Part shown: one piece after another, positions 36,728 through 45,294 of the stretch
Position numbering within the stretch: the stretch's first letter is position 1
Layout: every line of letters starts with the position of its first letter
Assembly (NCBI RefSeq): GCF_003577475.1
Contig: NZ_QPEP01000012.1
Coordinates: 109,405-173,404, forward strand
DNA: 64,000 nt
Direction of reading: 5' to 3'
Source of the DNA: Salinibius halmophilus
GTDB lineage: Bacteria > Pseudomonadota > Gammaproteobacteria > Pseudomonadales > Natronospirillaceae
Position numbers and translations under genes: made by a program
The notes under the pieces: model-generated
What the model saw: only the letters and a program-made list of their open reading frames with translations
What the model was told of the DNA's origin: nothing
Databases searched by the model: none

Positions 36728-37411
36728 ATGACATTCAGCTTCGAAACTGTTGGGCGTATTTCTAGCCCTTATAAAGAGAAGTTCGCTATTCCACGCCAAC
36801 CTAGTTTGGCACCGTCGGTGCGCTCGCAGGTGGTTTTAGATAAACGATTTTCGCTGAACTCTGTGCAAGGCTTACACGAGTTTAGTCATATTTGGCTGAG
36901 CTTTATCTTCCATCAGCACCTTGATACACCAATGAAGGAAATGATTCGCCCACCGCGCTTGGGCGGCAATAAGAAGGTGGGTGTGTTTGCCAGTCGCAGC
37001 ACCTTTAGGCCTAACCCACTTGGTTTATCGGTTGTTGAGCTGCTGGATATCAAACAAGCGAAAGGCCAAGTCATAATCGACGTTGCTGGGGCTGATCTAC
37101 TGGATGGGACGCCAATTGTTGATATTAAACCCTACATTGCCTATGTTGATGCCGTAAAAGAAGCTGACAGTGGTTTTGCCAGCGAAGCGCCAAAATCGGT
37201 AGAGGTCAGCTTTAGTGAAGAAGTAGCGCAGACGCTGAAAAAGGCAAAAGACGGTGCCTATATAAGTACCGTCATTCGTGAAGTGCTAAGCCAAGACCCT
37301 CGCCCTGCTTATCAAAGAGAAGAAGGGCGAGAGTATGGCGTGAAGTTGTTCGACTATAACGTCCAATGGGTTGTCAGTAATAGTGGTTTTCTAGTTACAA
37401 GTGTTTGCTAA
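36728..37411 (+). CDS. trmO: tRNA (N6-threonylcarbamoyladenosine(37)-N6)-methyltransferase TrmO
   Basis: Methylates t6A37 of threonine tRNAs. The family pattern is clear: FSHIWLSFIFHQHLD, RPPRLGGNKKVGVFASRSTF then RPNPLGLSVVELL, and DLLDGTPIVDIKPYIAYVDA. A C-terminal extension (about residues 150-227) has DPRPAYQREEGREYGVKLFD, as in gammaproteobacterial members. Its 227 residues are near normal. Confidence 0.95.
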   Translation: MTFSFETVGRISSPYKEKFAIPRQPSLAPSVRSQVVLDKRFSLNSVQGLHEFSHIWLSFIFHQHLDTPMKEMIRPPRLGGNKKVGVFASRSTFRPNPLGLSVVELLDIKQAKGQVIIDVAGADLLDGTPIVDIKPYIAYVDAVKEADSGFASEAPKSVEVSFSEEVAQTLKKAKDGAYISTVIREVLSQDPRPAYQREEGREYGVKLFDYNVQWVVSNSGFLVTSVC

Positions 37412-37546
37412 TTCAATGAGCTTTAATGTGCTAAAATTTTTCTCGATAGTTCCATTTTACCCGTAATCTTCCGATAAACACTGTGCTTTGTTCGTTAAGA
37501 ATTATTGAATATTCGAGGTCCGCTATGTTCGCTATATTTACGTTAT

Positions 37547-37665
37547 CGATGTAGCAGACATGTTTCGGCATGACATCGCGCTACCTGTTTGACAGGTCGA
37601 GGCTGTGTCCGGTGAAGGCGTTCTGAATCCAAGGTTTCCTTGGCGAAGGCTCCCACGATGGAGCC
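37547..37665 (+). promoter_or_regulatory. Run of four stem-loops leading into the gene at 37658
   Basis: In order: CGATGT (37547) with ACATCG (37573), CCTGT-TTG-ACAGG (37584-37596), CCAAGG-TTT-CCTTGG (37629-37643) and GGCTCC-CACGAT-GGAGCC (37648-37665). The last contains the ATG at 37658. A nine-codon frame at 37525-37554 overlaps the first stem. The region could be a structured leader RNA, a mobile-element end, or a REP-like cluster. It fits no riboswitch class recognised by eye. Confidence 0.5.
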
Positions 37666-38251
37666 TTTGTTACTTTTAAGGGATAGTGTTTCTAGTTTGG
37701 TCGCTCGAAAATCGTTTAATCTACCAGATAGACCAGTGCAACACTGGAAAGCTTTTTCTTCAAAGCATGAAGACTACCCTCTTGATCACTTAGACTCTGT
37801 TGCACACACATTTGCACATCCTACGCGTGAAGAACGCTACCTAATTTATTTTACGTATTCCCACCATGTTTTTACTCGGTCGATAAAGACAGGTGAAGTT
37901 GTTCCTGCTGAACAAATATACAATTATCCTCCTGATAGACGGGTGTTTGATGAAAGGCGATATAGGCTCTCTCATTTCTTACCCGAAATTATCAGAACTT
38001 TGCCAGATCAATTTTGTTATCACGGTGGTTACAGTCGGTATTGCAGTTGCAAATTGACCGACGATGAAGGTAATAGTGTTGAGTACCAGGTTGTTTATAG
38101 AACATGGAAGGAAAGAGGAAAGCTAAGATTCCATATAGAAAGTGCGTACCCTCTCGATCAATCTTCAGGCAGAAAGAAGAAGGTTAGTTTCTGGGTAATT
38201 TGCCATAACCTGTTAAATGGAAAACAGTTACCTAAGCCACCAAATCGTTAA
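37658..38251 (+). CDS. Hypothetical protein behind a structured leader
   Basis: The protein has about 197 residues and no recognised family. Distinct pieces are REERYLIYFTYSHHVFTRSI, a Pro/Asp/Arg-rich link (NYPPDRRVFDERRYRLSHFL), YCSCKL, YQVVYRTWKERGKLRFHIES and KVSFWVICHNLL. It appears soluble, beta-rich and basic, with clustered His, Cys and Arg that could bind nucleic acid or metal. A TTG at 37640 would extend it by six residues. The ATG at 37658 lies in a hairpin without a clear ribosome site, so the true start is uncertain. AT-richer codons than its neighbours suggest recent arrival. Confidence 0.62.
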   Translation: MEPLLLLRDSVSSLVARKSFNLPDRPVQHWKAFSSKHEDYPLDHLDSVAHTFAHPTREERYLIYFTYSHHVFTRSIKTGEVVPAEQIYNYPPDRRVFDERRYRLSHFLPEIIRTLPDQFCYHGGYSRYCSCKLTDDEGNSVEYQVVYRTWKERGKLRFHIESAYPLDQSSGRKKKVSFWVICHNLLNGKQLPKPPNR

Positions 38252-38296
38252 CGTTTAAAGTTAAACAAGTAAGGCTAGGCTTCAGCGGCTTAAGAT

Positions 38297-38317
38297 TGCC
38301 CAACGCGTAGTTGGGCA
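38297..38317. terminator. Hairpin between convergent genes
   Basis: The perfect 8-bp stem TGCCCAAC/GTTGGGCA with a five-base loop lies between the hypothetical gene ending at 38251 and the membrane-protein gene ending at 38329. There is no T run. Confidence 0.5.
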
Positions 38318-38328
38318 GGAGTGCAAGC

Positions 38329-39003
38329 TTAAACTGCTTTGACTTGTTTGTTGTACTGCAACAACGCAATCGCAAACCAGATAAACCAAATAACACCTGT
38401 TAGTCCAAAGGCAACTCTCAACACCATTTCGGTTGAGAAGAGCGTAGCGATGCCAATCGCCCCTTTCAGAAAACTAAATCCTGAAAATAGACGACCAAAT
38501 GCGCGAGTATAAAATCCGAAAGCGCCAATCAATAATATCCAAGCACCACCGATGAACTCAATGCCGCCACCTAGAGCTTCAGTTAACAGGTTAGAGGTAT
38601 GGTAATAAGCCAAAGCCGTATCGATGGCTAAGACATTGTTGGCAATTAGGTTAGTGCTGCTGATAGCAATTAAGCCTGCTGAAACCAATAGCACTGCCCA
38701 TATTAAGCCAAATGCATGCGTAGCTTTGGCTAATAACTCAGATTCAACTTCCATAATGCTCTTTGTGGCAATGTTTACTAGCACCAAAAAAACTGAAAAT
38801 AGTATATAGCCGGCGATATAGGTAAAGTTGATTAAACCTGCATGTTCAGCAGAAAAGGCTAATTTTTCAACATCACTCAGCCCCTCAGGCATCACTAAGA
38901 TAGCGCCATATATAACCATAAGGGTCATGTAGCTTAATGCCATTAGCAAAAGCGAAGCGGCCGCAAGTTTGTTTTGGGTGATCATGTTAGTATGGTTTTT
39001 CAT
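38329..39003 (-). CDS. Multi-pass membrane protein, DUF4386-like
   Basis: The product has about 224 residues with six or so hydrophobic segments (for example ASLLLMALSYMTLMVIYGA, LINFTYIAGYILFSVFLVLV, GLIWAVLLVSAGLIAI, VAFGLTGVIWFIWFAIALL). The arrangement resembles DUF4386 integral membrane proteins of unknown role. The start is placed at MKNHTNM (39003); an upstream ATG at 39075 would add 24 non-hydrophobic residues and has no ribosome site. It is divergent from a membrane-bound AraC regulator, which is a likely regulator of this gene. Confidence 0.65.
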   Translation of the reverse strand: MKNHTNMITQNKLAAASLLLMALSYMTLMVIYGAILVMPEGLSDVEKLAFSAEHAGLINFTYIAGYILFSVFLVLVNIATKSIMEVESELLAKATHAFGLIWAVLLVSAGLIAISSTNLIANNVLAIDTALAYYHTSNLLTEALGGGIEFIGGAWILLIGAFGFYTRAFGRLFSGFSFLKGAIGIATLFSTEMVLRVAFGLTGVIWFIWFAIALLQYNKQVKAV

Positions 39004-39172
39004 CTGGTTGCTCACTGTCGTTATGTTCTGGTTTGCAAGTACCTTGTTGTCTTTTTCAAAACAAGCGGCGCTCATTCGATGACAGTTAACTTAGCCTCTA
39101 GTACTGGGGTTTTCGTCCTGTCCAAGTGAGAAGGACAGCGTTTTGACGGGTTAGTGTTTGGGGAGGGGAGAC

Positions 39173-40348
39173 ATGCTTTCGGGCGTTACATTAGGTATGT
39201 GCTTGTTGTGTTTGTCACGGTTGCTATTGCAGGGCGAGCGTGGGCAATTGTCGATGATCATTGCTGTCATTGTATTGTTGTTCACCTGGTTGAGCTTGGG
39301 CAACAACCTGATGGTGGAGGGTAGTGTCTTTGCCAAACTGTTCATTGCGTCGATCCCGACGGTGTTTTATTTGATGCTACCACTGGTTTTCTTTTATCAG
39401 CAGTTCTTGGTGGGCAATCAAATTGTTAATAATAAGATAGTTCTGCAACGTAAGTCGGTGATTTTACATGTTGTGCCAACTGCAATAGCAATGGTGCTAT
39501 CGCTTTCTATTTTATTTATGCCGCAAGGAGACTTTGAAGCCATGTTCTTTGGCGACGCAAATAGTTCAATATGGTTGATTATCAATGCGTTGTTCTTTGG
39601 TGTGTTATTTATTGTATGGATCCTCATTAGTATTTTATACATCATTAATATAATCTCTGTAAGCAGGGTTTACCAACAGAAACTAATCGAAAGCTTTTCT
39701 AACTTTAGTGGTAAAACACTCAATTGGTTCGCGTGGTTTGTTGCGCTGATATGTTTTACTTGGCTGTATAGCTTGACTGCGCTTTTAGCTGAAGATGCCC
39801 TCTCTAGGTTTTACGTTCATAGCTGGGGTGTGGAGTTTTTGGTACTAATCATCGTTTGGTTCTTTAGCTTAAACTCGATTCAGCAAAAGCCTGTTTTCCC
39901 TGGAGCGTCCTTGCCTGAAAAAGGTGGAGTGGAAGCGAAAGCAGAAATAGTTGTCGGTGGCAGTGACCAAACGCTTTATGCCAACTCAGCGTTGAGCGAC
40001 GAAAGGCTTGCGCAAATCGCCCAAAAAATTACTGCCGCGGTCAGGGGGCAACAGTTGTACCTAAACCCAGATTTTTCTGCTGCTGATCTTGCTAGTCATC
40101 TAGGCATTTCCGCACACTACTTGTCGCAGGCGTTTTCTAAGCAGCTAAACACAAGTTTTTATGGGTTTGTTAATACGTGCAGAATTGCTGCGGCGAAGCA
40201 GCAGTTGAAAGACAGTGAGAACACTGTTCTGGATATCGCGCTGCGAGTGGGCTTTAATTCTCGCTCGGCGTTTTACAATGCTTTTAGAAAAGAGGTTGGT
40301 GTGACACCTGTGGCCTTTCGGAAAAGTAGCAACACTGCACCTCAATAA
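39173..40348 (+). CDS. Membrane-bound AraC-family transcriptional regulator
   Basis: The 391-residue protein has seven predicted membrane segments in residues 1-240 and a C-terminal AraC DNA-binding domain (about 285-385). The domain has both helix-turn-helix parts: FSAADLASHLGISAHYLSQA, and TVLDIALRVGFNSRSAFYNA followed by GVTPVAFR. The start follows a very strong GGGGAGGGGAG. The membrane part presumably senses a signal. It shares its upstream region with the divergent membrane protein and its end overlaps the convergent LysR gene by seven bases. Confidence 0.88.
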   Translation: MLSGVTLGMCLLCLSRLLLQGERGQLSMIIAVIVLLFTWLSLGNNLMVEGSVFAKLFIASIPTVFYLMLPLVFFYQQFLVGNQIVNNKIVLQRKSVILHVVPTAIAMVLSLSILFMPQGDFEAMFFGDANSSIWLIINALFFGVLFIVWILISILYIINIISVSRVYQQKLIESFSNFSGKTLNWFAWFVALICFTWLYSLTALLAEDALSRFYVHSWGVEFLVLIIVWFFSLNSIQQKPVFPGASLPEKGGVEAKAEIVVGGSDQTLYANSALSDERLAQIAQKITAAVRGQQLYLNPDFSAADLASHLGISAHYLSQAFSKQLNTSFYGFVNTCRIAAAKQQLKDSENTVLDIALRVGFNSRSAFYNAFRKEVGVTPVAFRKSSNTAPQ

Positions 40349-41232
40349 TCTCTTCTCAGCCCAGCTCGCAAGAACTCAATCAGCTTTTGCACTTTAAACG
40401 GCACGAATTGGCGTGCTGGGTAGGCTGCATAAACATCAAAGCTGCGGCTGCTGTAGTTTGATAACACGGGTACTAGCTCGCCACTGTCTAAATAAGGTTG
40501 CACGATAAAGTCTGGCTGTAAAATGACTCCACAGCTTTTTGTTGCTAGTTGAGCTGCCGCATCACCATTGTTTACGCCAATTTTAGCTTGTACCGTCACA
40601 TCGAACTCTTGCTTGCCAAGGTAGAAGTGCCAATTGTTGACGGTGGTTGGCACGGTGTAGCAAATGCAGTCGTGCTGGCGTAAAGCTTCGGGGTGCTCAA
40701 TGGCACCACGCTGGGCAAGATAACTTGGGCTGGCTGCGGCAATTAACTTCATTTGGCTGATAGGCCTAGCGATCAGCGACGAGTCTTTTAGCTTGCTGAT
40801 TCTAATGGCTAAGTCGAAGCCACCATTCACTAGATCGGTATGAGCATCATTGAATGCTAGTTCTAGCTTTATATGCGGATAGAGCTTGCAGAACTCTGCC
40901 ATCAGAGGTGCAACCACTATGCGGCCATAATCTAGGGGCAGTGCTACTTTGAGCTTGCCCGAGACTTGCTCGGTTAAGTGGCTTAAGTTCGACTCAACGT
41001 CGGCGATCTCCCTGACCACAGGCTGAATGCTATGATAATAATGCTCGCCAATTTCTGTGGTACTGACTGATCGTGTTGTGCGGTGTAACAGCCTTGCACC
41101 CAAGCGCGATTCTAACTCTGTTACCAGCTTGCTCACTCTAGCAACACTAGTATCAAGCTTGTTAGCAGCGCTGCTAAACCCACCAGTTTCTACCACCTTG
41201 CAAAAGGCATTAATCGATTCTAAATGATCCAT
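40342..41232 (-). CDS. LysR-family transcriptional regulator
   Basis: The 296-residue regulator has the N-terminal winged helix (AFCKVVETGGFSSAANKLDT, then LEARLGARLLHRTTRSVS in slightly varied form) and a substrate-binding effector domain (SGKLKVALPLDYGRIVVAPL onward). It resembles the large group of solitary LysR proteins of the CrgA/DhcR branch. It is divergent from the yceI-membrane protein pair across 110 bases, so that pair is its most likely target. Confidence 0.92.
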   Translation of the reverse strand: MDHLESINAFCKVVETGGFSSAANKLDTSVARVSKLVTELESRLGARLLHRTTRSVSTTEIGEHYYHSIQPVVREIADVESNLSHLTEQVSGKLKVALPLDYGRIVVAPLMAEFCKLYPHIKLELAFNDAHTDLVNGGFDLAIRISKLKDSSLIARPISQMKLIAAASPSYLAQRGAIEHPEALRQHDCICYTVPTTVNNWHFYLGKQEFDVTVQAKIGVNNGDAAAQLATKSCGVILQPDFIVQPYLDSGELVPVLSNYSSRSFDVYAAYPARQFVPFKVQKLIEFLRAGLRRDY

Positions 41233-41342
41233 TTTTTCTAATATGAAGAAAGTTCTTTTTCATTCTAGCTGATTATTTCTAATTTAACTCTGGCTAAGCT
41301 GCATCCGTTGTAGATAAACATTATCGAATTGAGGAAAAAATT

Positions 41343-41900
41343 ATGAAAAAACTAGCTCTTATTGCAGCTATCAGCGCCGTGACAACATCTGCTTTCGCCG
41401 TTGATTACCAAATCGATCATAGCCACTCGGCAGTAACGTTTGAGATTGGCCACCTAGGTGTGTCGCTAACACCAGGTCGTTTTAACGAGTTCAGCGGCAG
41501 CTATTCCTTTAACGAAGACGACATGTCTGACATTGAAGTGTCGCTCACCATCGAAACAAGCAGCATAGATACTAATCATGAGGATCGTGACAAGCATTTG
41601 CGCAGTCCCGACTTCTTCGACGCGCGCCAGTACCCAGAAATCACCTTTACTAGCACTGGCTTTGAAGGGGATGCCGAGCGAGGCACGCTGATGGGCGAAA
41701 TGACCATGCTTGGTGAAACGTTACCAGTCGAGTTTGAGGTGACCAAAATCGGTGAAGGCGAGGACCCTTGGGGTGGTTACCGCCACGGACTAGTGGCGGA
41801 AACAACGATCAACCGCAGTGAATTTGGCATGGACTACTTTATTCCTGGTGTTTCAGATGAAACCTACATCAAGGTGTTCATCGAAGGTATTCGTCAGTAA
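41343..41900 (+). CDS. YceI family periplasmic protein
   Basis: The 185-residue protein has a signal peptide ending ASA/AFA (ISAVTTSAFA) and a lipocalin-like YceI barrel: YQIDHSHSAVTFEIGHLG, DIEVSLTIETSSIDTNHEDR, HLRSPDFFDARQYPEITFTS, TINRSEFGM. Known members bind isoprenoid or other lipid ligands in the periplasm. AGGAA precedes the start. It is followed with a one-base overlap by a membrane protein gene, so the two probably act together. Confidence 0.93.
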   Translation: MKKLALIAAISAVTTSAFAVDYQIDHSHSAVTFEIGHLGVSLTPGRFNEFSGSYSFNEDDMSDIEVSLTIETSSIDTNHEDRDKHLRSPDFFDARQYPEITFTSTGFEGDAERGTLMGEMTMLGETLPVEFEVTKIGEGEDPWGGYRHGLVAETTINRSEFGMDYFIPGVSDETYIKVFIEGIRQ

Positions 41901-42691
41901 TGAACATGCAGTTGTTGCTGCCAACCATCATTGCACCAGGTGTGTTGAGTATTGCGCTGTTGCTAGTGAGTCAGCGCTTTACTTGGTTGCTTGCGCTGCT
42001 ACCGATTGCGGTTGCGTTGTTGGCCACCGTTTGGTTAGAAGGTGTCACAATCACTAACTTAGCCATGTTAGATGGTTTTTGGTTAATGGCGTTGCTGGCA
42101 TGCGCATCGGTTGCGCTCAGCCAAATACAAGCAAAAAAGTGGGCAGTGATCGCCCTAATTGCCACCTCACAGGCCGTGGCATTGTTTTTGGTTAGACGCT
42201 TCGCCGACAGCATTGAGCCGCTAGCTTGGATAGTACATGTGCTGATGTTGGTTGTGCCAAGTAGCTTGTTGCTCGTGCCAACAAGTACCAAAGCTGACAA
42301 GCATTGGGTATTTACTGTACTGGTCGCTAGTATTGCACTGCTAGCGCCAATTGTTGGCCTAGGTGGCAGCATTAAAATGGCGCAAATGCTTGGTGCGCTG
42401 GCCACTGGGGCGGCGTTCATTTGGCTTGCTGGTATGTTGCAGCCAACGCTTCGTAACCTAAGTCAAGCCACATTGCTTGCTGCTCAGCTGCCAGCTGCTT
42501 GGCTAGCACTCAGTGCTTACCACTTATCGGGCACTGCCGCGATTGCTGTCGCGCTGCCAGCAATAGTATGGGCAACACTGTTGCTGCGTAATAGGCCGCT
42601 GGTCGCTCAGGCAGCAGTTTTTGCTGTACTAGTTGGTGCAGCATTAGTCACTGGCTTGTGGCTGGTGTGGCCTGAGCAGTCGCTTTACTAG
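41900..42691 (+). CDS. Polytopic membrane protein coupled to YceI
   Basis: The 263-residue protein is almost entirely hydrophobic, with eight or nine membrane helices and short loops. No family was recognised; it is not a cytochrome b561, the frequent YceI partner, as conserved heme histidines are not apparent. The start overlaps the yceI stop (TAATG), so translation is coupled. A role in moving or modifying the YceI ligand is a guess from context. Confidence 0.7.
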   Translation: MNMQLLLPTIIAPGVLSIALLLVSQRFTWLLALLPIAVALLATVWLEGVTITNLAMLDGFWLMALLACASVALSQIQAKKWAVIALIATSQAVALFLVRRFADSIEPLAWIVHVLMLVVPSSLLLVPTSTKADKHWVFTVLVASIALLAPIVGLGGSIKMAQMLGALATGAAFIWLAGMLQPTLRNLSQATLLAAQLPAAWLALSAYHLSGTAAIAVALPAIVWATLLLRNRPLVAQAAVFAVLVGAALVTGLWLVWPEQSLY

Positions 42692-42707
42692 CGCTACACT
42701 ACCCTCT

Positions 42708-42734
42708 AATGCCGGGTGTTATGCACTCGGCATT
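42708..42734. terminator. Terminator between the membrane protein and SEC-C genes
   Basis: The stem AATGCCGGGTG/CACTCGGCATT has one mismatch and a TTCTTTC tail. It lies between convergent genes and can serve both. Confidence 0.7.
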
Positions 42735-42743
42735 TCTTTCATA

Positions 42744-42923
42744 TTAAGCACAACACTTCTTAAACTTCTTGCCGCTATTGCACGGGCATGGGTCGTTGCG
42801 ACCAACTTTAGGTGTCTCGCGCTGAAAAGTGCCAGCCTGTTGGTGGCTGCTGCAGCCACAGCCAGGGCCATGCTCATGGTTAGAGAATACTTCCTCAAAG
42901 GTACTGCCGGTTTGATCGTTCAT
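42744..42923 (-). CDS. Small SEC-C zinc-binding motif protein
   Basis: The 59-residue protein consists of an N-terminal acidic part, a Cys/His cluster ([12 protein letters not shown]) and the SEC-C motif [18 protein letters not shown] at the C-terminus, as in the SecA tail. The motif coordinates zinc with three cysteines and a His/Cys. The start at 42923 has GAGGA upstream. The partner is unknown. Confidence 0.85.
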   Translation of the reverse strand: MNDQTGSTFEEVFSNHEHGPGCGCSSHQQAGTFQRETPKVGRNDPCPCNSGKKFKKCCA

Positions 42924-43091
42924 TTTCTGATCCTCGGTGATTGGGTTGCGATAAATTAACACGATCGAGAAAAACAGCCAAAACGCGCCACCCCGACTGC
43001 CAAGTGGTTAAGCGGCGCAACAGGCATATAATTGTTTGGCACAGGGCAATGTAGTAGCGTATCCGCTTTATGCATTAAGCTAGGAGCCTTA

Positions 43092-43673
43092 ATGAGCTAT
43101 CTCAGTCGCCTGTTAGGCAAACCAGAAACTGTTGCGCAGCCCTTCCCAAGTGGATCTGCACATTGGTATGCAGCCCGCTGGCTGCAGTGGGCGGCTTCTA
43201 CTCGTTATGCTAAAAGTGCAATTGTTGACACCTCTGGCGCTTGGGCACACTTAAATCAGCCCAACGATGTTTGGTTTCTTGCTGGATCGTTCGGCGAGAC
43301 CGTGACGCGCAAATGTGCCGTGGCATCAAAAACCAAGTTGTTTGTCCCTATTTTTAACATCTGGCTGTATGAGGGGTATGAAGTAGAAGGTTATGACACC
43401 TACCATGGCCGTTTATTGGTAAACGATGAAGAAGTAGCCGGCGAGGAAATCATCATAGATCAGGCCTTTCCCGTTGCAGGCGTTAGTGGAAATCCTGTTA
43501 CCGAAACGGCCAGTGAGGTGAATATGACCGTTAAAGGCATGTGGAAGTTATTGCCGCCCCTCCCGCAAGGGCAGCATACAATCAGGATAACAGCCGGTGC
43601 AGGAGATGACTTCAATATGGATGTTACTTATAAATTGTCGGTGAAGCCCAGAAAGCTTATTTATAAAAAATAG
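43092..43673 (+). CDS. Conserved hypothetical protein with VWFLAG motif
   Basis: The 193-residue protein carries NDVWFLAGSFGETVTRKC followed by KLFVPIFNIW. This matches a widespread uncharacterised group in which the sequence reads VWFLAG, then R-C, then an aliphatic FFPV-N segment. It is beta-rich, has no signal peptide, and starts at ATG 43092 behind GGAG. An N-terminal Trp-rich helix (HWYAARWLQWAAST) precedes the domain. Function unknown. Confidence 0.7.
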   Translation: MSYLSRLLGKPETVAQPFPSGSAHWYAARWLQWAASTRYAKSAIVDTSGAWAHLNQPNDVWFLAGSFGETVTRKCAVASKTKLFVPIFNIWLYEGYEVEGYDTYHGRLLVNDEEVAGEEIIIDQAFPVAGVSGNPVTETASEVNMTVKGMWKLLPPLPQGQHTIRITAGAGDDFNMDVTYKLSVKPRKLIYKK

Positions 43674-43749
43674 ATTTTTTTGGCATTCTATAAATATAAT
43701 TTTATATTTATGGTTAATTTAAAAATATAAATTTTATGTTAGTGAGGCT
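43674..43749. other. Very AT-rich spacer
   Basis: About 75 bases of almost pure A/T with TATAAATATAATTTTATATTT-like runs follow the hypothetical gene. They probably make an intrinsic terminator region or an easily melted spacer. No gene. Confidence 0.6.
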
Positions 43750-43779
43750 GTGGCGCCGCAGTTAAGCCAGCGGCGCTAC
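43750..43779 (-). terminator. Hairpin after the DEAD-box helicase gene
   Basis: The stem GTGGCGCCGC/GCGGCGCTAC (one mismatch) lies just beyond the helicase stop and is followed on the minus strand by AT-rich sequence. Confidence 0.6.
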
Positions 43780-43801
43780 ACCTGTTAAGACTTTCGGTTG
43801 C

Positions 43802-45172
43802 TTACTCTGGCTTTTTACGGCGGCGTAATGGCATTGAGCCATCGTTACTTACCTTAGCAATGCCTTCTTCAATTTGGCGTTTTGGTTTCTTCTCTGGGTG
43901 CTTGCCACTTGGGCGCTTGCCACCACCCACTTTTTTGTTCGACTTGCCAGCAACCACCTTTTTACCTGCGCCCTTCTTGTCGACTTTTTTCTTTTTACCT
44001 GCAGCACGGCCCGATGCTTTCATGTTTTTCGGGCCTTGGTAGCGTGCTTTTAAACCATCGATGTGTGAGCGCTCAAACTTCTGCTTTAAGTAGCGCTCGA
44101 TGCTGATCATTAGGTTCCAATCTAGGTGAGTAATCAGTGTGATTGCCAAGCCTTCTTCACCGTTACGGCCGGTGCGGCCAATGCGGTGAACGTAATCATC
44201 GCCTTTGCGTGGCATATCATAGTTGATCACCATGTCGAGGCCTTCAACATCTAAGCCTCGCGCAGCAACATCTGTGGCAATCAGTACAACATTGTTAGCA
44301 CTGCTGAAACGGTTGATGGTCTCTTTGCGCGCTTTGTGGTCTTTTTCGCCGTGAATGATGTAGACCTTAATACCTTCTTCTTGCGACAGCTTGCCATACA
44401 AACGCTCGGCGCCATCTCGGGTATTGGTGAAGATAATGCCGCGGCGGTATTCTTTGTTTTTGCAAAGCCAAATGGTTTGTTCTGTTTTATGCGCTTCGTG
44501 ATCAGACGTCATAATTTGCTGTACTGTGGTTGCGCTAAGTTCGTCGCGATTATTGATAAACAAACGTTTAGGGTTGTCCAACACGTTTTTAACCGTGTCG
44601 CTTAGCGCTTTGCCACCGGTTGTTGCGGAGAACATCAGCGTTTGTGGTTTACCTTTGCAGGCTTTTGAAATCATGTCGAGGTCTTCAGCAAAGCCGAAGT
44701 CCATCATGCGATCAGCTTCGTCATAAACTAGCGTTTCCACTTTGTCTAACCAAACGCTGCCTTTTTCGATGTGTTCAACTAAGCGCCCTGGTGTGGCTAT
44801 GATGACATCGTAACGGCGGCGTAACTCAGCTTGCTGGCGCTTCAGTGGTTCGCCACCGGTCAGCAACATGGCTTTGGCAAAGGTAAATTGTGCTAGTGCT
44901 TCAAACTGCTCTAATGTTTGGCGAGCTAGCTCACGAGTGGGAAGTAAAATCAGCGCGCGAACTTCGCCGTCTTTCTCTTCGCGGTTTAGCCATTGCTGCA
45001 ATAGTGGAATGATGAACGCGGCCGTTTTACCACTACCGGTCTGTGCAATTACATACAGATCATTACCTGTTAATGCCTCTGGAATGGCAGCTTGTTGAAC
45101 CTTGGTTGGTGCTTCATAACCTAGTTGGTCACAGGCTTTTTGCAGGCGTTCATGTAAGTTAAATTGCTTCAC
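43802..45172 (-). CDS. DEAD-box ATP-dependent RNA helicase, SrmB/RhlE-like
   Basis: The 456-residue RNA helicase has the motifs Q (APTKVQQAAIP), I (AQTGSGKTAA), Ia (PTRELARQ), II (DEADRMMDFGF), III (SAT), V (ATDVAARGLD) and VI (HRIGRTGR). The C-terminal tail from about residue 385 is very rich in Lys and Gly and likely binds RNA nonspecifically. The start appears to be GTG. Which ribosome-assembly or mRNA-decay role it has cannot be decided from sequence. Confidence 0.95.
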   Translation of the reverse strand: MKQFNLHERLQKACDQLGYEAPTKVQQAAIPEALTGNDLYVIAQTGSGKTAAFIIPLLQQWLNREEKDGEVRALILLPTRELARQTLEQFEALAQFTFAKAMLLTGGEPLKRQQAELRRRYDVIIATPGRLVEHIEKGSVWLDKVETLVYDEADRMMDFGFAEDLDMISKACKGKPQTLMFSATTGGKALSDTVKNVLDNPKRLFINNRDELSATTVQQIMTSDHEAHKTEQTIWLCKNKEYRRGIIFTNTRDGAERLYGKLSQEEGIKVYIIHGEKDHKARKETINRFSSANNVVLIATDVAARGLDVEGLDMVINYDMPRKGDDYVHRIGRTGRNGEEGLAITLITHLDWNLMISIERYLKQKFERSHIDGLKARYQGPKNMKASGRAAGKKKKVDKKGAGKKVVAGKSNKKVGGGKRPSGKHPEKKPKRQIEEGIAKVSNDGSMPLRRRKKPE

Positions 45173-45294
45173 TATTGCTTTCCAAATTTTCTAAATGATG
45201 CCATTGCGGCGTTCAGCCTTATTGTAGCTGATTCAGTCGCAAAGTTATGCAAGATATTTGCAAACTTGGTATGGCAGAGGTATTATCGACATCG

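Noticed and set aside
37525..37554. Nine-codon frame as a proven leader peptide
   Set aside because: Kept only as a hint in the leader finding; it lacks a clear ribosome site and has no regulatory amino-acid run.
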